A stretch of 59,546 nucleotides of DNA from IMG/VR virus record IMGVR_UViG_3300042452_000420, positions 1 through 59,546 of that record, one strand, 5' to 3'. The position numbers and the translations under genes were made by a program. Source of the stretch: a virus. A model generated the notes under the pieces. It saw only the letters and a list, made by a program, of their open reading frames with translations. It made no database searches and had not been told where the DNA came from. Below, in pieces: positions 9,190-18,581 of the stretch (positions are counted from its first letter, which is position 1; every line of letters begins with the position of its first letter).

Positions 9190-11309
9190 TGATGAGCGAC
9201 CTTCCGTACGGACCCTTTGGTTTTCCAAATGTGCGGGCGTGGGGCATGGCGCCCCCGCTCAACGTGCAGGACGACTTGGACGCCTCAGCAACTCCTATGG
9301 CCGTTGAGCCCGCCGTACGGCCAAAGCGGAAGAAGGCGCCTGCCACTGATCAGGGCGTGGCTGCATTCCAGGCTGTACTGGAAGACGTTGGTGGCGATTA
9401 CGCGCAGGCGATTTCTGTGTTTGCAGGCGAGTTGGCACAGGGGGGCGTTGCCCCGGAGCTGGCGCAGCAGGCTGCGATGGCCAGGGCCAAGCAGCATCAA
9501 AGCCTCTCTCGCGATCCTGGGATTTTCTTTGAGGAGATGGGCACTCCGCTGCCAACTACGCGACAGCCAAAGGCGCCCCAAGTCGGAGCCAGCCAGCCTG
9601 TTCCGTTTGGCGCCATGCCAGATGCTGACCCTCGCACCACGCGCGCGGAACGTCTGGCTGGCGTAGATGCCACTGCCGCTAAGTGGGACCGCCAGAAGGC
9701 GGCGTACGACCGAGCCACGGGCCTTGGCGCGCCTGACGCCGTTGAGGACTTCGTTCCGCCCGCGGCCGGTGGCAATCGGCTGCCTGCTCGCAGCGGTCCA
9801 TATGATCTTGCCGGGCGCCCCGGATACGACCGCACATTCACTCCGCAGGAACTGGCGGCGCAGCGTGGCGACGATGAGTCTCCTGCTCCAGCGAGCTTCA
9901 CTCTCCCGGGCCCCCGCACACTGGATGGAAAGCCAGTGCGTCCTCCGCGCGCGCTTGCTACACAAGAAGACGCCGCTCGCTACAAGGAGCGGGGAACGGA
10001 TCCGGAGACTGGTCGCCGGACGAAGTCTCAGTACGACCTAGACATGGAGGCGCGTGGCTACACGGCCGTCATGGAGCCGGACGGTTCCGTAAGCTATCGC
10101 ACGACTTACGCCCCGGCCACTGATGAGCCGACCGGCTTGGGTGCCATTGGGCGCGCCGGCCGGCGTGTGGATTTGGAGAAGTCCAAAGTCCCCGGCACGG
10201 AAGACAGTCGATATGAGCCCCGTCCGATGATGACCCCCACGGGAGAGATGGTCCAGGTCTGGGTTCCAACCGATGCCGGGGACGCCTACACGGCCCAGCA
10301 AGCCGAGCAACGCACCAAAAACCGTTTGGCTGACCGGGCGGGGCTTGGTGCCGAGGCCGAAGGCATGACCGCAGACGAACTGCGATCCGCTGTTCGGGCC
10401 AAGCGCACATCCGAAAAGCAGGATCGGGAATCTGCTTGGCGAGCGCAGATGATGCTTGGCGGTGGAAGGCCGACCGGCGGGCCCATGGGAACCAAGGCCG
10501 CGGCGGCCGCGTTCAGCCGGCTCACACCGGAACAGCAGCAAGAGGTCATTAAGAACCGCATGCTGTACGGAGAACGCAACGGCCAGCGTGGTGACGAGTG
10601 GGACCGCCGCCTGGATCTCATGCGCATTGAAAACGAAGCCCGGTTTAAGGAGGCCGAAGCGGCACGCTCCGAAGCCCGCGACGAGCGCGAAAAGGACCGC
10701 ACGCTGACTCGCGAGGAACGGCAGGCCGCACGCGAGGCCGATGAGCGTCGATTTGCCGAAGAGCGCGCCACTCGCGAGCTGGAGTGGAGGGAGCGCTCTA
10801 AGCAATTTGATTTGCAGCAGTTAGAGGGGCAGCGGAGATTTGAGCAGCAAAACACTGGCCTTGCCGCACAGCTTGCGCAGATTCAAAACCAAGGCGAAGT
10901 GTCTCGCGGAGAACTGGAGCTTGCGCGTGGCAAGCAGGACGCTGCGCTGACGGCCGCGGAAAATGCGCAGCGGCTTGCAGAGCAGTCTCGCAGGGAGCAG
11001 GAGGCGGTTGGCATGTATGGCCCTGGCGCCGTCCATATCCTCCGCGGCAATCTCCAGCATCCCAGTGCCCAAGCCGCGTTCCGCGGCATGGCCGCGCGCG
11101 CCGACCAGACTTGGAACGGCTTCTTTACAGAAGACGCCGCAAGGCTGGACGCTATGCTCGTTAGCCTTGGCATCACTGATCCGGACCGTCGCCGCGCGAT
11201 TGTGCAGGAGTACGGCATCAATAGCGACTTTCCCGGTCAGCAGGGTCGCGGCTCTGTCCTTTCTGCGTGGCGTGTTTCGCATCCCGACTACGCATCCGTG
11301 CCGCAGTAA
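9189..11309 (+). CDS. Large putative internal virion protein with coiled coil
   Basis: A 706-residue protein. ATG 9189 is used (TAATG overlap), and ATG 9192 is an alternative. Residues 40-110 are helical and Ala/Gln-rich. Residues 120-400 are polar, Pro/Arg-rich and probably disordered. Residues about 420-610 are a long, highly charged coiled coil (EARFKEAEAARSEARDEREK, and REERQAAREADERRF). The C-terminal 100 residues look globular (RRAIVQEYGINSDFPGQQGR). The size and layout match an ejected scaffold-like inner protein. No lytic transglycosylase or peptidase motif was found. Confidence 0.45.
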   Translation: MMSDLPYGPFGFPNVRAWGMAPPLNVQDDLDASATPMAVEPAVRPKRKKAPATDQGVAAFQAVLEDVGGDYAQAISVFAGELAQGGVAPELAQQAAMARAKQHQSLSRDPGIFFEEMGTPLPTTRQPKAPQVGASQPVPFGAMPDADPRTTRAERLAGVDATAAKWDRQKAAYDRATGLGAPDAVEDFVPPAAGGNRLPARSGPYDLAGRPGYDRTFTPQELAAQRGDDESPAPASFTLPGPRTLDGKPVRPPRALATQEDAARYKERGTDPETGRRTKSQYDLDMEARGYTAVMEPDGSVSYRTTYAPATDEPTGLGAIGRAGRRVDLEKSKVPGTEDSRYEPRPMMTPTGEMVQVWVPTDAGDAYTAQQAEQRTKNRLADRAGLGAEAEGMTADELRSAVRAKRTSEKQDRESAWRAQMMLGGGRPTGGPMGTKAAAAAFSRLTPEQQQEVIKNRMLYGERNGQRGDEWDRRLDLMRIENEARFKEAEAARSEARDEREKDRTLTREERQAAREADERRFAEERATRELEWRERSKQFDLQQLEGQRRFEQQNTGLAAQLAQIQNQGEVSRGELELARGKQDAALTAAENAQRLAEQSRREQEAVGMYGPGAVHILRGNLQHPSAQAAFRGMAARADQTWNGFFTEDAARLDAMLVSLGITDPDRRRAIVQEYGINSDFPGQQGRGSVLSAWRVSHPDYASVPQ

Positions 11310-14300
11310 TGGCCATTCGATCCCCGCTGTTCGACATCTACGATCCGTACGGGATTCTTGGCGAACAGGCTCGGCTGACGCCGGACTATGACGAAGATAC
11401 GGGCCTGCTGACGCCCGGCCGCGCTACCATCTCCGACCTCATGCCAGAGGAGGAGAAGCGTGGGATGCTCCGCTCGCTTGCGGACTACGGGACCAGCGGG
11501 CTGTCAGGGCTGGGGTATATCTTGGATACCCCGGGTGCGCTGGCGCGAGGTATCCTGGCAGGCAAACCACTGTCTGTGTTTGGCTCTAGCGAAGAGCGCG
11601 TGTCCGGCAGAGACTTGGCGCGCCAATATGGCTTGGCCGGAGACGAGGATGGCTGGCTCAATTTTGCGGGTGGCCTGGGCGTTGAAGTCCTCACTGACCC
11701 TCTGACGTACCTGAATCCGCTTTCCATTCTTGGCCGAGGTGCTTACGGCGCTGCCGGGAGAGCGGCACAGCGTGCCGGGCTTTTGGAGAACGCTTCTCTG
11801 CTGGCGCGCAAACGGGGCATGGCAACCAATCGCGACATGGGAATCCGCGAGTTTGGTGCGTCGATGACTCCGCGGACACTCATTGCCGAATCGGAGTTCC
11901 CCGATGCTCTTCAACGCTTTTCGCAGGCCGCGCGTGGCCGCGGTTTAAATCCAGACGACTTGCTGGACCAGCCGCTGGCGGGCTTGGCGGAAGCGCGAAT
12001 TCCGGGATTTGAGAGCGGTGTTCTCTTGGGGTCCGACGCCGCGCGGGTTGTAGGCCGGCAGCTAGATCGCTTCGGGGAGGGTCTGAAGCGCAATCCGTAC
12101 ACGGCGCCTGTTGTCAATCGCCTGACGCGGGCATTCGACCCTACCGTGTTGGAGCGCTTGGATCCCGACGACCAGTGGCGGGCGCGGCAGGCATTTGCTG
12201 ACTCCAGGGCCAACGAACGGAATTTGCGCGAGAGTGCAGCTTGGCAGTGGCAGCAGGCTACTGCCGCCCAGCCAGACGGGGCGCTGTCGTTTGCCAGCCC
12301 GCGTGTCCAGAACGCGATCCGCGACACCATCGAAGCGCAGCTAGACCCAGCCCGCATGGCCAATCTCGTGGACCAGGATGCTGTGCGGCTGATCGATGCT
12401 GTGCCCGCCTGGAGCGACTACCGTTCTTGGTTGCGAGATCAGTTGTCGGAAGCACAAACCCGCCGCGCTGGCTTGGGCCTGCAAACTCCAAATGCAGCAA
12501 GCGCCTACGACACCGGGTACTTCCCAAGTCAGGTTGTGCGTTTTGCTACGGATCAATCCGCTCCGCTCCCGCCCGGGAAACTTGGCCGCGTGGAGTCGGC
12601 GTACGACCGCGGCCAGCGCGTGTATTCGGTCAGCGATCTAGTGGGCCGGTCGCGTAATCCCTACCTGGATTTGGACCGCCGATCTGAAACGCTGCGACGG
12701 TTGATGGCCGGCGATGCTGGCGCCGCATTGCGCGACCGGCTGTACGGCGCCAGCGACGAACAGATACCCGGCATCATTGACGACGCATTTAATGCCCTGC
12801 GCACAGAGGATGTTTATCGCCTGCGCAGCATGCCCGTGGAATTGCCGTACGAACGGGTGGCCGACCGCGAAGGCAACACCATTGAATCGATTCGGGAATA
12901 CCTCTCGGACCCGACGCTCACGGCGGCCGACCGCAAATCCGGGCAGGGGAAGCTAGACCGTCTAGTGGCCACGGCCAGTCAGATGAAGGTCCAGCTTGGA
13001 GATTTACTCCGCACCGCAGATCGCCAGTTTGCTTCCGCCGATTTGGGGTTGTTCGACAACTCCACGCTGAATGATCTGATGCGCTACGGAGTTGGCGGCG
13101 GCCGAAGCGAGGCCAACGCCAACGTCATTCTGGATACGTTTACTCGCACTGCCTCTGACATCCCCGCAGAACAAATGACGGGCGGCGGGGCGCTCAATCT
13201 GCTGAAGGCTGCGGAAGGTCTGGGTTTCAATAGGGCCCGCCTACAGGAAGTTCTGGAAGCCCGCCTGCCGGGCCGGAGCGTGGAAGACCTGTCCATTCCG
13301 GAAACAGTCCTCAAAGACCTCCAAGCAATTTCTCCGTTGCCCAAATCGGACCCGACATCGCTCCTGGGAAATGCGTATCGCTCGTTCACCAACGCCTTTA
13401 AGATCGGCGCACTCGCCAACCCGGCGTACCACACACGCAACCTGTATTCCGGCTACCTGGCTAGCTTAATGAGCGGCGGGGCGAATCCCGTTAGCCTTGG
13501 CCGATCCGTGCGTGCCGGTGTCGATGTCGGCGCTGGCAATTACGAACGGATGTATCAACGGCTGAAAGACGCCCCTCGCTATCAGCACATCAGCGACAAG
13601 GACGAATTAATCCAGACGGCGCTCGCTGACATGGCCCGCGGCAAACTGGGCGGCGGCCTGATCGAAGAGGGCGCGACCGATACGCGGAACATCGTTCCAG
13701 GAATGGACACGCAGGATCCGGTCCTGTATGGGCAGGGCGCCATCTATGATCCCAAGCGGACATGGGGTGACTGGCTGTCTGGTTTGGGAACGGTGCGCGG
13801 AGTGGATTTTGCCGGAGCCGCTTCTGGCAGACAGGCTCCAGCGGAAACGCTGAACCCGTTCCTGCGCCTGCACGAGCGCGCTGGCCGGAGAGTTGAGGAC
13901 GCGAACCGCATCGGCAACTGGATTGAAATGGTTCGGAAGGGCGCACACCCCGACGCAGCAGCCGAGAGCGTGTTGCGCTCGCAAGTGGATTATTCTCCGC
14001 AGGCGTACACCAACTTTGAGAGGAAATTGAAGGCGGCAATCCCCTTTTATTCATACCCCCGTGGCATCGCCCCCCTGGTGGCGGAAAACATCCTGTATCG
14101 CCCCGGCGGACTACAGGGTCAAACGATGCGTGCCATCAATCGCGCGTCGGAACAGACCGAGGATTCGTTCCTGCCGGAGTACCTGCGGCAGAGTGCCTCC
14201 ATCCCGATCCCCGGAGCGCCGGCCGAAAACCTTCAGCGCGTCCTGACCAACATCGATCTGCCCTATCAGTCCCTGATCGACCTTGTGTCGCCGGGAGTGG

Positions 14301-14881
14301 GTAATACGTTCTCACAGCGAGCGTACGATACGGCCAGACGGACAGGCATGAATCTTCTGGGGCAGCTTAACCCCGTCATCAAAGCCCCGCTGGAGATGAT
14401 CCTGAACCGCCAGTTGTATACCGGCCGGGAACTGTCCGATCTGTACTCCGTGCTGGAGCAGGACATCGGTCCTATCGGCCGACCGCTGGAGCAACTGGCA
14501 GTCAACTTTGTACCGGGCGGCGCCAAGCTCAACGCAATCTACCGCACACTGCGGGACTCCAGGCTTTCTCCATCCGACCGCGCGATGAAGCTGTTTATCA
14601 ACAACACCCTCGGCGGCAAGGTCACCGATTACGACATTAGGAAGAGCCAAGACAAGGCCGCGCGCGAGACACTGAACCAGTTACTGCAGACGACCCCGGG
14701 CGTTCGCACGTACGAAAACCTGACTGTGCCCGAGGATGTGTTGCGGTCCATGCCCAGAGAACAGCAGCAGCAATATCTGCTGTACAAGGTCATCCAGGCC
14801 GAAGCCGCCAAGCGTGGCCGTGATCGCAAGCGGCGTGAAGCGGCCATCGATCCGCTCCAAGTACTGGGCCTCATCCAGTAG
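11309..14881 (+). CDS. 1190-residue internal virion (ejection) protein, polyvalent-protein type
   Basis: ATG 11309 is chosen for its TAATG overlap; the open frame extends back to 11267 inside the previous gene. Residues 60-160 contain a GYILDTPGALARGIL hydrophobic helix and GVEVLTDPLTYLNPLS. Near residues 700-725 is NPAYHTRNLYSGYLASLMSG, and near 905-930 is KAAIPFYSYPRGIAPL. These two signatures recur in the C-terminal halves of phage large polyvalent or internal virion proteins. No SLT or peptidase active site is recognised. The 3' end overlaps the convergent integrase by 11 bases, so transcription from the two sides collides here. Confidence 0.6.
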   Translation: MAIRSPLFDIYDPYGILGEQARLTPDYDEDTGLLTPGRATISDLMPEEEKRGMLRSLADYGTSGLSGLGYILDTPGALARGILAGKPLSVFGSSEERVSGRDLARQYGLAGDEDGWLNFAGGLGVEVLTDPLTYLNPLSILGRGAYGAAGRAAQRAGLLENASLLARKRGMATNRDMGIREFGASMTPRTLIAESEFPDALQRFSQAARGRGLNPDDLLDQPLAGLAEARIPGFESGVLLGSDAARVVGRQLDRFGEGLKRNPYTAPVVNRLTRAFDPTVLERLDPDDQWRARQAFADSRANERNLRESAAWQWQQATAAQPDGALSFASPRVQNAIRDTIEAQLDPARMANLVDQDAVRLIDAVPAWSDYRSWLRDQLSEAQTRRAGLGLQTPNAASAYDTGYFPSQVVRFATDQSAPLPPGKLGRVESAYDRGQRVYSVSDLVGRSRNPYLDLDRRSETLRRLMAGDAGAALRDRLYGASDEQIPGIIDDAFNALRTEDVYRLRSMPVELPYERVADREGNTIESIREYLSDPTLTAADRKSGQGKLDRLVATASQMKVQLGDLLRTADRQFASADLGLFDNSTLNDLMRYGVGGGRSEANANVILDTFTRTASDIPAEQMTGGGALNLLKAAEGLGFNRARLQEVLEARLPGRSVEDLSIPETVLKDLQAISPLPKSDPTSLLGNAYRSFTNAFKIGALANPAYHTRNLYSGYLASLMSGGANPVSLGRSVRAGVDVGAGNYERMYQRLKDAPRYQHISDKDELIQTALADMARGKLGGGLIEEGATDTRNIVPGMDTQDPVLYGQGAIYDPKRTWGDWLSGLGTVRGVDFAGAASGRQAPAETLNPFLRLHERAGRRVEDANRIGNWIEMVRKGAHPDAAAESVLRSQVDYSPQAYTNFERKLKAAIPFYSYPRGIAPLVAENILYRPGGLQGQTMRAINRASEQTEDSFLPEYLRQSASIPIPGAPAENLQRVLTNIDLPYQSLIDLVSPGVGNTFSQRAYDTARRTGMNLLGQLNPVIKAPLEMILNRQLYTGRELSDLYSVLEQDIGPIGRPLEQLAVNFVPGGAKLNAIYRTLRDSRLSPSDRAMKLFINNTLGGKVTDYDIRKSQDKAARETLNQLLQTTPGVRTYENLTVPEDVLRSMPREQQQQYLLYKVIQAEAAKRGRDRKRREAAIDPLQVLGLIQ

Positions 14882-15707
14882 TCAACAAAGTTTCCTGGAT
14901 GGACGGGACGGCTGGCCCCTCGTCTTTCAGCTCTGCTAGCAAGAGCCTATCGACATAGCGCTTCTTCATAGAAGGATCGCGATGACCAAGGTACTTGCTG
15001 GCGTCTTTTCCACCGGCCTCACAGTAGGTCGCTCCGCTGCGCCGCAGCCAGCGCGTAGTACCTGTCTGTTCGGAGCGGTTGACAAGTTTCCGCATCGCGT
15101 GTAAAATGCGATCCTTGTTCGTCAGGGATCCAAAGATTTTGGGGCCCAGACGAGGCAAGCGGCCGAGTGCTGACAAGGCAGCATCATCCAGCCAAGCCAC
15201 TAACGGCTCGCTGGTTTTCGACTGACTGAGGAGGAGACGATGACCACGGATTTGGTCGTAGCGGATCGACAGGATGTCGGAGGTTCTCAGGCCAGTACTG
15301 TAGGCCGTGAGGATCCACGCCGGCAGCAAGATGCTGTAGGCGCAGGTGCGTGTTCCGCCCTGCATCTCTCTTGCGGTTCTCACCCAGCGCGCGATTGCGT
15401 TGTGATCCAAGGCCACCGGACAGGGGGCGGGCACTTTGACGCGGCGGAGCGGGCGGAGTATACTCTTGTCCACATGGCCCTCCTGCGCCGCGAAACGCAT
15501 GAGCGAGCCAAGCATTCTCCGGTGGTTGTGGACGGTGGAGGGAGCGAGATGGGCCAGGGCATCGTTAAGGTAGGCGTCGATCTTGTCCGGCGTGAGGTCG
15601 GAGGCGTTCCAAGGGAGCCGGCGCACCAAAACAAGAAGCTGGGTGAGGTAGCCAGGGCTACCGCCGACGCGGGTGTGGTACGCGGTGGCAAGCGCGATGA
15701 GGCTCAT
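14871..15707 (-). CDS. int: Tyrosine site-specific recombinase (integrase)
   Basis: A 278-residue protein with the two usual parts. Residues about 1-90 form a SAM-like core-binding domain (SPGYLTQLLVLVRRLPWNAS). Residues about 95-275 form the catalytic domain, with Arg-141 (TGLRTSDIL), Lys-164 (SQSKTSEP), Arg-222 in RWLRRSGAT, His-242 in YLGHRD and the nucleophile Tyr-251 in KKRYVDRL. The box-II position that is usually His is Arg-219 here, a known variation. The ATG at 15707 has no strong ribosome binding site. It shows that the phage can integrate; attP is expected near the gene, most likely in 15708-16046. Confidence 0.9.
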   Translation of the reverse strand: MSLIALATAYHTRVGGSPGYLTQLLVLVRRLPWNASDLTPDKIDAYLNDALAHLAPSTVHNHRRMLGSLMRFAAQEGHVDKSILRPLRRVKVPAPCPVALDHNAIARWVRTAREMQGGTRTCAYSILLPAWILTAYSTGLRTSDILSIRYDQIRGHRLLLSQSKTSEPLVAWLDDAALSALGRLPRLGPKIFGSLTNKDRILHAMRKLVNRSEQTGTTRWLRRSGATYCEAGGKDASKYLGHRDPSMKKRYVDRLLLAELKDEGPAVPSIQETLLTTG

Positions 15708-15719
15708 GGTGAGTACTCA

Positions 15720-15995
15720 ATGGAGGGGGCAACGTACCCACAATTAATCGCGCATCGTACCCCCCCAGACAATCGCTATAACCGGACCCCATGGGCAGCT
15801 AGCTCAGTTGAATATCTGCCCTTGGGCTGGTCGATCCTGAGAATTACGTGGGTTGCGCTTCTCGCGACCTTCATCTTCTTGCGTTGGTCTGGCTTTGCCA
15901 TGACCGCGCTTTTGCTTGGACAGTTTGCGCAGGCCGCGGTGGAGTACCGGCGCGTCTACGGAAGGAAGCGCGCCCCAAGGAGGGGGTCGGCCTGA
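15720..15995 (+). CDS. Putative small membrane protein beside int
   Basis: A possible 91-residue protein read divergently from the integrase. ATG 15720 follows GGTGAG. Residues 40-75 contain a hydrophobic segment (ITWVALLATFIFLRW, then GFAMTALLLGQF), and the tail is strongly basic (YRRVYGRKRAPRRGS). Shorter versions could start downstream. Membrane proteins next to int are common in prophages, for example superinfection exclusion factors. The frame also runs over a hairpin at 15793-15821 that may instead be part of the attachment site, so the call is tentative. Confidence 0.4.
   Translation: MEGATYPQLIAHRTPPDNRYNRTPWAASSVEYLPLGWSILRITWVALLATFIFLRWSGFAMTALLLGQFAQAAVEYRRVYGRKRAPRRGSA
15793..15821. 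repeat. Hairpin in the int upstream region, possible attP element
   Basis: GGGCAG (15793-15798) and CTGCCC (15816-15821) form a perfect 6-base stem around a 17-base loop that contains GCTAGCTCAGTTG. That loop sequence resembles the D-arm of bacterial tRNA genes. No T run follows, so it is not a standard terminator. Given its place upstream of int, it could mark the attachment core or an integrase or excisionase binding site. Confidence 0.3.
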
Positions 15996-16046
15996 TTTTC
16001 CCGTTCTCGTTTCTGAGGGTTCGTTTCATTCGCAGGAGGTGTACAT

Positions 16047-16895
16047 ATGAGCAGTAAGGCTAGGAAAGTGGTGGGGATGAGTCACAGCGAATACCTCGCT
16101 GAAAAAGATCACGACACCCGGTCGCTCCTTGTTTCGGTGATGCGTTTCGGTGGGGCTGCCCAGCACTGGATTGACCAGGGGCACAGCATGTTCGGCGGCA
16201 ACAGTGCCACCAAGCTGGGTACCAAATTTGATACCGCGATCATGGCCATCGCCTCCGGAAAGATCGTGGAGGAGGTCATCGTCACGCCGCCGGCCGCGGT
16301 GCTGGATGCCGCCGGACGCAGATCGGGCGGGAAGTACAAGGCGTGGTCAGGGACGCTCGCTTCTTGGCAGATCGAATGCAACGAGGAAGAGGCGTTCGTT
16401 CTGCGGACGATGGTTGAGCACACGCTGGACAACCCAGCCGCCCGCGCGTTGATTGACAACACCACCGAAACGCAACTGTCGGTGTTCGGTGAGATCAATG
16501 GCCATCCCGTGAAGTGCCGGCCGGACGGCTGCACTGCGGACCTCTGGTGGGATTTGAAGTCTACCAGCGCCCAGTGGGATCGGCTGTACGCGAGCGTGAT
16601 GGACTACGGCTACGGCGAACAAGAGTGGTTGTACCGAGAGTTGGCCATGCAAGTCGGATGGCCGCACTTCCGGATGCCATTCATCTTCACGCAGACCATG
16701 GCGCCGTACGCCTGCCATGTGTTCTATCTGCCGGTTGATTGGGTGGAGGAGGCGGGGCAGCGGTTGCTCCGCGTCATGGAGGAGGTTCGCCTGCGGCGTT
16801 CGACGGGGGACTACTTCCCTGTCGATCACGGCGAGATCACGGAACTGACCATCCCGCAGTGGGCGGTTCGCAAGTCAGAGGAGGTGGTGGCATGA
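16047..16895 (+). CDS. RecE/YqaJ-type PD-(D/E)XK exonuclease
   Basis: A 282-residue protein with an excellent AGGAGG site 7 bases before ATG 16047. The PD-(D/E)XK core is visible: His-40 in AAQHWIDQG, Asp-160 in CRPDG, and Asp-169/Lys-171 in WWDLKSTSA. A RecB-family helix with the QxxxY-like spacing follows (EWLYRELAMQ, 193-202). Such enzymes chew one strand of linear double-stranded DNA and hand the single strand to an annealing protein. Here the ERF protein and SSB follow directly with overlapping ends, forming a classic phage recombination cassette. The length and motif order fit RecE-like exonucleases. Confidence 0.8.
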   Translation: MSSKARKVVGMSHSEYLAEKDHDTRSLLVSVMRFGGAAQHWIDQGHSMFGGNSATKLGTKFDTAIMAIASGKIVEEVIVTPPAAVLDAAGRRSGGKYKAWSGTLASWQIECNEEEAFVLRTMVEHTLDNPAARALIDNTTETQLSVFGEINGHPVKCRPDGCTADLWWDLKSTSAQWDRLYASVMDYGYGEQEWLYRELAMQVGWPHFRMPFIFTQTMAPYACHVFYLPVDWVEEAGQRLLRVMEEVRLRRSTGDYFPVDHGEITELTIPQWAVRKSEEVVA

Positions 16896-17599
16896 ACTAC
16901 GGAAACGGCATCGGTCCTAGCAGTAGCCCTGAACTGAAGCAGCACACGGCCGCGCTGTGCAGGGCTCAGAAGAAGTTCAAAACCATTATTAAGAACGCGG
17001 ACAACCCTGCGTTCCGCAGCAAGTACGCGACGTTTGAGGGGGCGTGCGAAACGCTACTGCCTCCGCTCACGGAAGAGGGATTTGCCCTGCCGAAGTACCA
17101 GCCCGGCTGGTTTGGGCCAGAGATGGGCTGGTGCTGCTTGGGCGTTCTACAGCATGAGAGCGGCGAGTTTATTACCGCCCTTCTCCCGCTGCTGAATCTG
17201 CCACAGGAGAGGAAGGATTTCAAAACCGGCGAGATCAAAGTCCTCCCGCCCAACATGCAGGGGCTTGGCGGCGCGCTGACTTATGCGAAGCGTCAGCTAC
17301 TGCTAGCTCTGACCGGGGCGTGGGTTGGCGAAGAAGACTTTGATGGCAACGACACCTCCGGTGATCGCGAGGCCCGGAAGCCTGTCGAAGTCCGGCCTGC
17401 CCAGACGGCGACGAAGTCGATGGAGATCGAAGCGGCGGCGACCAAGGAGTTGGACGCAACCAAGACGGTCGATGAGGCACAGAAGGTTCTGGATCGCGTG
17501 AAGCTGCGTGTCAGCCAGAAGGTTTGCGATGCAAAGGTTCTGCAGCGTTTGCAGGCCAAGTTCGATGGCAAGTTCTCAAAGGAGGCTACCAATGCCTAG
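16892..17599 (+). CDS. erf: ERF-family single-strand annealing protein
   Basis: A 235-residue protein starting at ATG 16892 in an ATGA overlap, with GAGGAGG upstream. The ERF signatures are NPAFRSKYATFEGACETLLP (residues 32-51) and LGGALTYAKRQLLLALTGAW (residues 127-146), which form the conserved core that binds single-stranded DNA. The last 70 residues are helical and acidic or charged, as is usual for the variable tail. It pairs single strands made by the upstream exonuclease and probably works with the downstream SSB. It may also circularise incoming phage DNA by recombination. Confidence 0.85.
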   Translation: MNYGNGIGPSSSPELKQHTAALCRAQKKFKTIIKNADNPAFRSKYATFEGACETLLPPLTEEGFALPKYQPGWFGPEMGWCCLGVLQHESGEFITALLPLLNLPQERKDFKTGEIKVLPPNMQGLGGALTYAKRQLLLALTGAWVGEEDFDGNDTSGDREARKPVEVRPAQTATKSMEIEAAATKELDATKTVDEAQKVLDRVKLRVSQKVCDAKVLQRLQAKFDGKFSKEATNA

Positions 17600-17930
17600 T
17601 TTCAATTCCTGCACGTTCGTCGGCAATCTCACCAGGGATGCTGAGACGAAGATCGTTGGTGAGACGGAGGTCGCTGCGTTTGGCGTGGCGATCAATGGCA
17701 AGAGCGAAGGCGATGTCATGTACATCGACTGCGACTTGTGGCGTCCCGGCCGTGTCACGGAGTTCCTCACTCGCGGCACTCCTGTCCTGGTGTCTGGCCC
17801 GCTGAAGGTCAGGCAGTGGGAGAAGGACGGCCAAACGAAGTTCCGCCTGCAACTGGATTGCAAGACGGTGCAGTTGCTGGGTGGCAAACGACGCCCCGAG
17901 CCCGCCGACGAAGCCGAAATGGCTTTCTAG
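17592..17930 (+). CDS. ssb: Single-stranded DNA-binding protein
   Basis: A 112-residue protein starting at ATG 17592, with AAAGGAGG upstream inside the 3' end of erf. It shows the OB-fold pattern of SSB: FNSCTFVGNLTRDAETK at the start, then VAAFGVAING, YIDCDLWRPGRVTEFLTRG and VLVSGPLKVRQWEKDGQTK. The acidic C-terminus ends in EAEMAF, like the acidic tip that recruits partner proteins. At 112 residues it is shorter than the usual cellular SSB of about 150-180 residues and lacks a long linker. It protects single-stranded DNA in replication and in the exonuclease/ERF pathway. Confidence 0.88.
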   Translation: MPSFNSCTFVGNLTRDAETKIVGETEVAAFGVAINGKSEGDVMYIDCDLWRPGRVTEFLTRGTPVLVSGPLKVRQWEKDGQTKFRLQLDCKTVQLLGGKRRPEPADEAEMAF

Positions 17931-17941
17931 GAACGGCGCTC

Positions 17942-17985
17942 CCCCGGGGCGAGGCCCCCCTCCTCCTCGCCCCGGGGTTTCTTTC
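17942..17985 (+). terminator. Rho-independent terminator after ssb
   Basis: A perfect 13-base stem, CCCCGGGGCGAGG (17942-17954) with CCTCGCCCCGGGG (17965-17977), has a 10-base C/T loop and is followed by TTTCTTTC. It closes the exonuclease-erf-ssb unit 11 bases after the ssb stop and lies 12 bases before the helicase start. Confidence 0.85.
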
Positions 17986-17996
17986 ACAGGTGCAAC

Positions 17997-18581
17997 ATGG
18001 ACGCACGCGACTACCAACAGTTCGTCATTGAAGAGAACCTGAAGGCCATGGACGAAGGCGTGACGGCCACGCTCAACGGCCTGTTCACGGGCGCAGGCAA
18101 GACGGTGATCTTTTGCCTGCTCGCCGCACGGATCGCGGGCCGGACGCTCATCATCTGCCCACTCCGTGAACTGGTCTGGCAGACCATCGACAAGGTTCAA
18201 CAGGTCACCAATCTCTATCCCGAGATTGAGATGGCCGACTACCACGCGGACGAGGACTACGCCGCCAAGGTAATCGTCGCGAGCAAGCAGACGCTGCTTA
18301 GTCGGCGTGGCGGAGAACCGCGCTACAAGCGCTTCCGCGATTTCCAATTGGTGATCGTTGACGAGGCGCACCTGATGACCAGCGCGCCGGTGGTGCAGAT
18401 GTTGCGCTACTTCCAGCACGACGGAGCAATGATCGCTGGGTTTACTGCGACACCATTCCGCATGGACGGACGGGCATTGATGAGGAGGAATCCATGGAAT
18501 TCTACGAACGACAAGTCTGCAACTACGACATCCAGTGGGCCATCGCACACGGATGGGCCGTCCCTCCGCTCTGCAAGATAG
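17997..18581 (+). CDS. SF2 helicase, N-terminal ATPase domain (split gene, part 1)
   Basis: A 194-residue frame with the first RecA-like domain of a DEAH-type SF2 helicase. The Walker A motif is TGAGKT (31-36), motif Ia is LIICPLRELVWQT, motif II is VDEAH (121-125) and motif III is GFTATPFR (148-155). The last 35 residues (from about 160) look like out-of-frame sequence, because the natural continuation lies in another frame that starts at 18494. The C-terminal RecA domain is therefore encoded separately. CAGGTGC is a weak ribosome binding site. It probably remodels DNA during replication or recombination together with SSB. Confidence 0.75.
   Translation: MDARDYQQFVIEENLKAMDEGVTATLNGLFTGAGKTVIFCLLAARIAGRTLIICPLRELVWQTIDKVQQVTNLYPEIEMADYHADEDYAAKVIVASKQTLLSRRGGEPRYKRFRDFQLVIVDEAHLMTSAPVVQMLRYFQHDGAMIAGFTATPFRMDGRALMRRNPWNSTNDKSATTTSSGPSHTDGPSLRSAR

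Noticed and set aside
9189-14881. Lytic transglycosylase domain in the internal virion proteins
   Set aside because: I looked for a Glu-containing SLT signature and found none; the proteins look like coiled-coil and polyvalent-type ejection proteins only.
18460-18500. Programmed -1 slippery heptamer in the helicase
   Set aside because: No X-XXY-YYZ heptamer is present near the frame change, so frameshifting is not claimed as the explanation.
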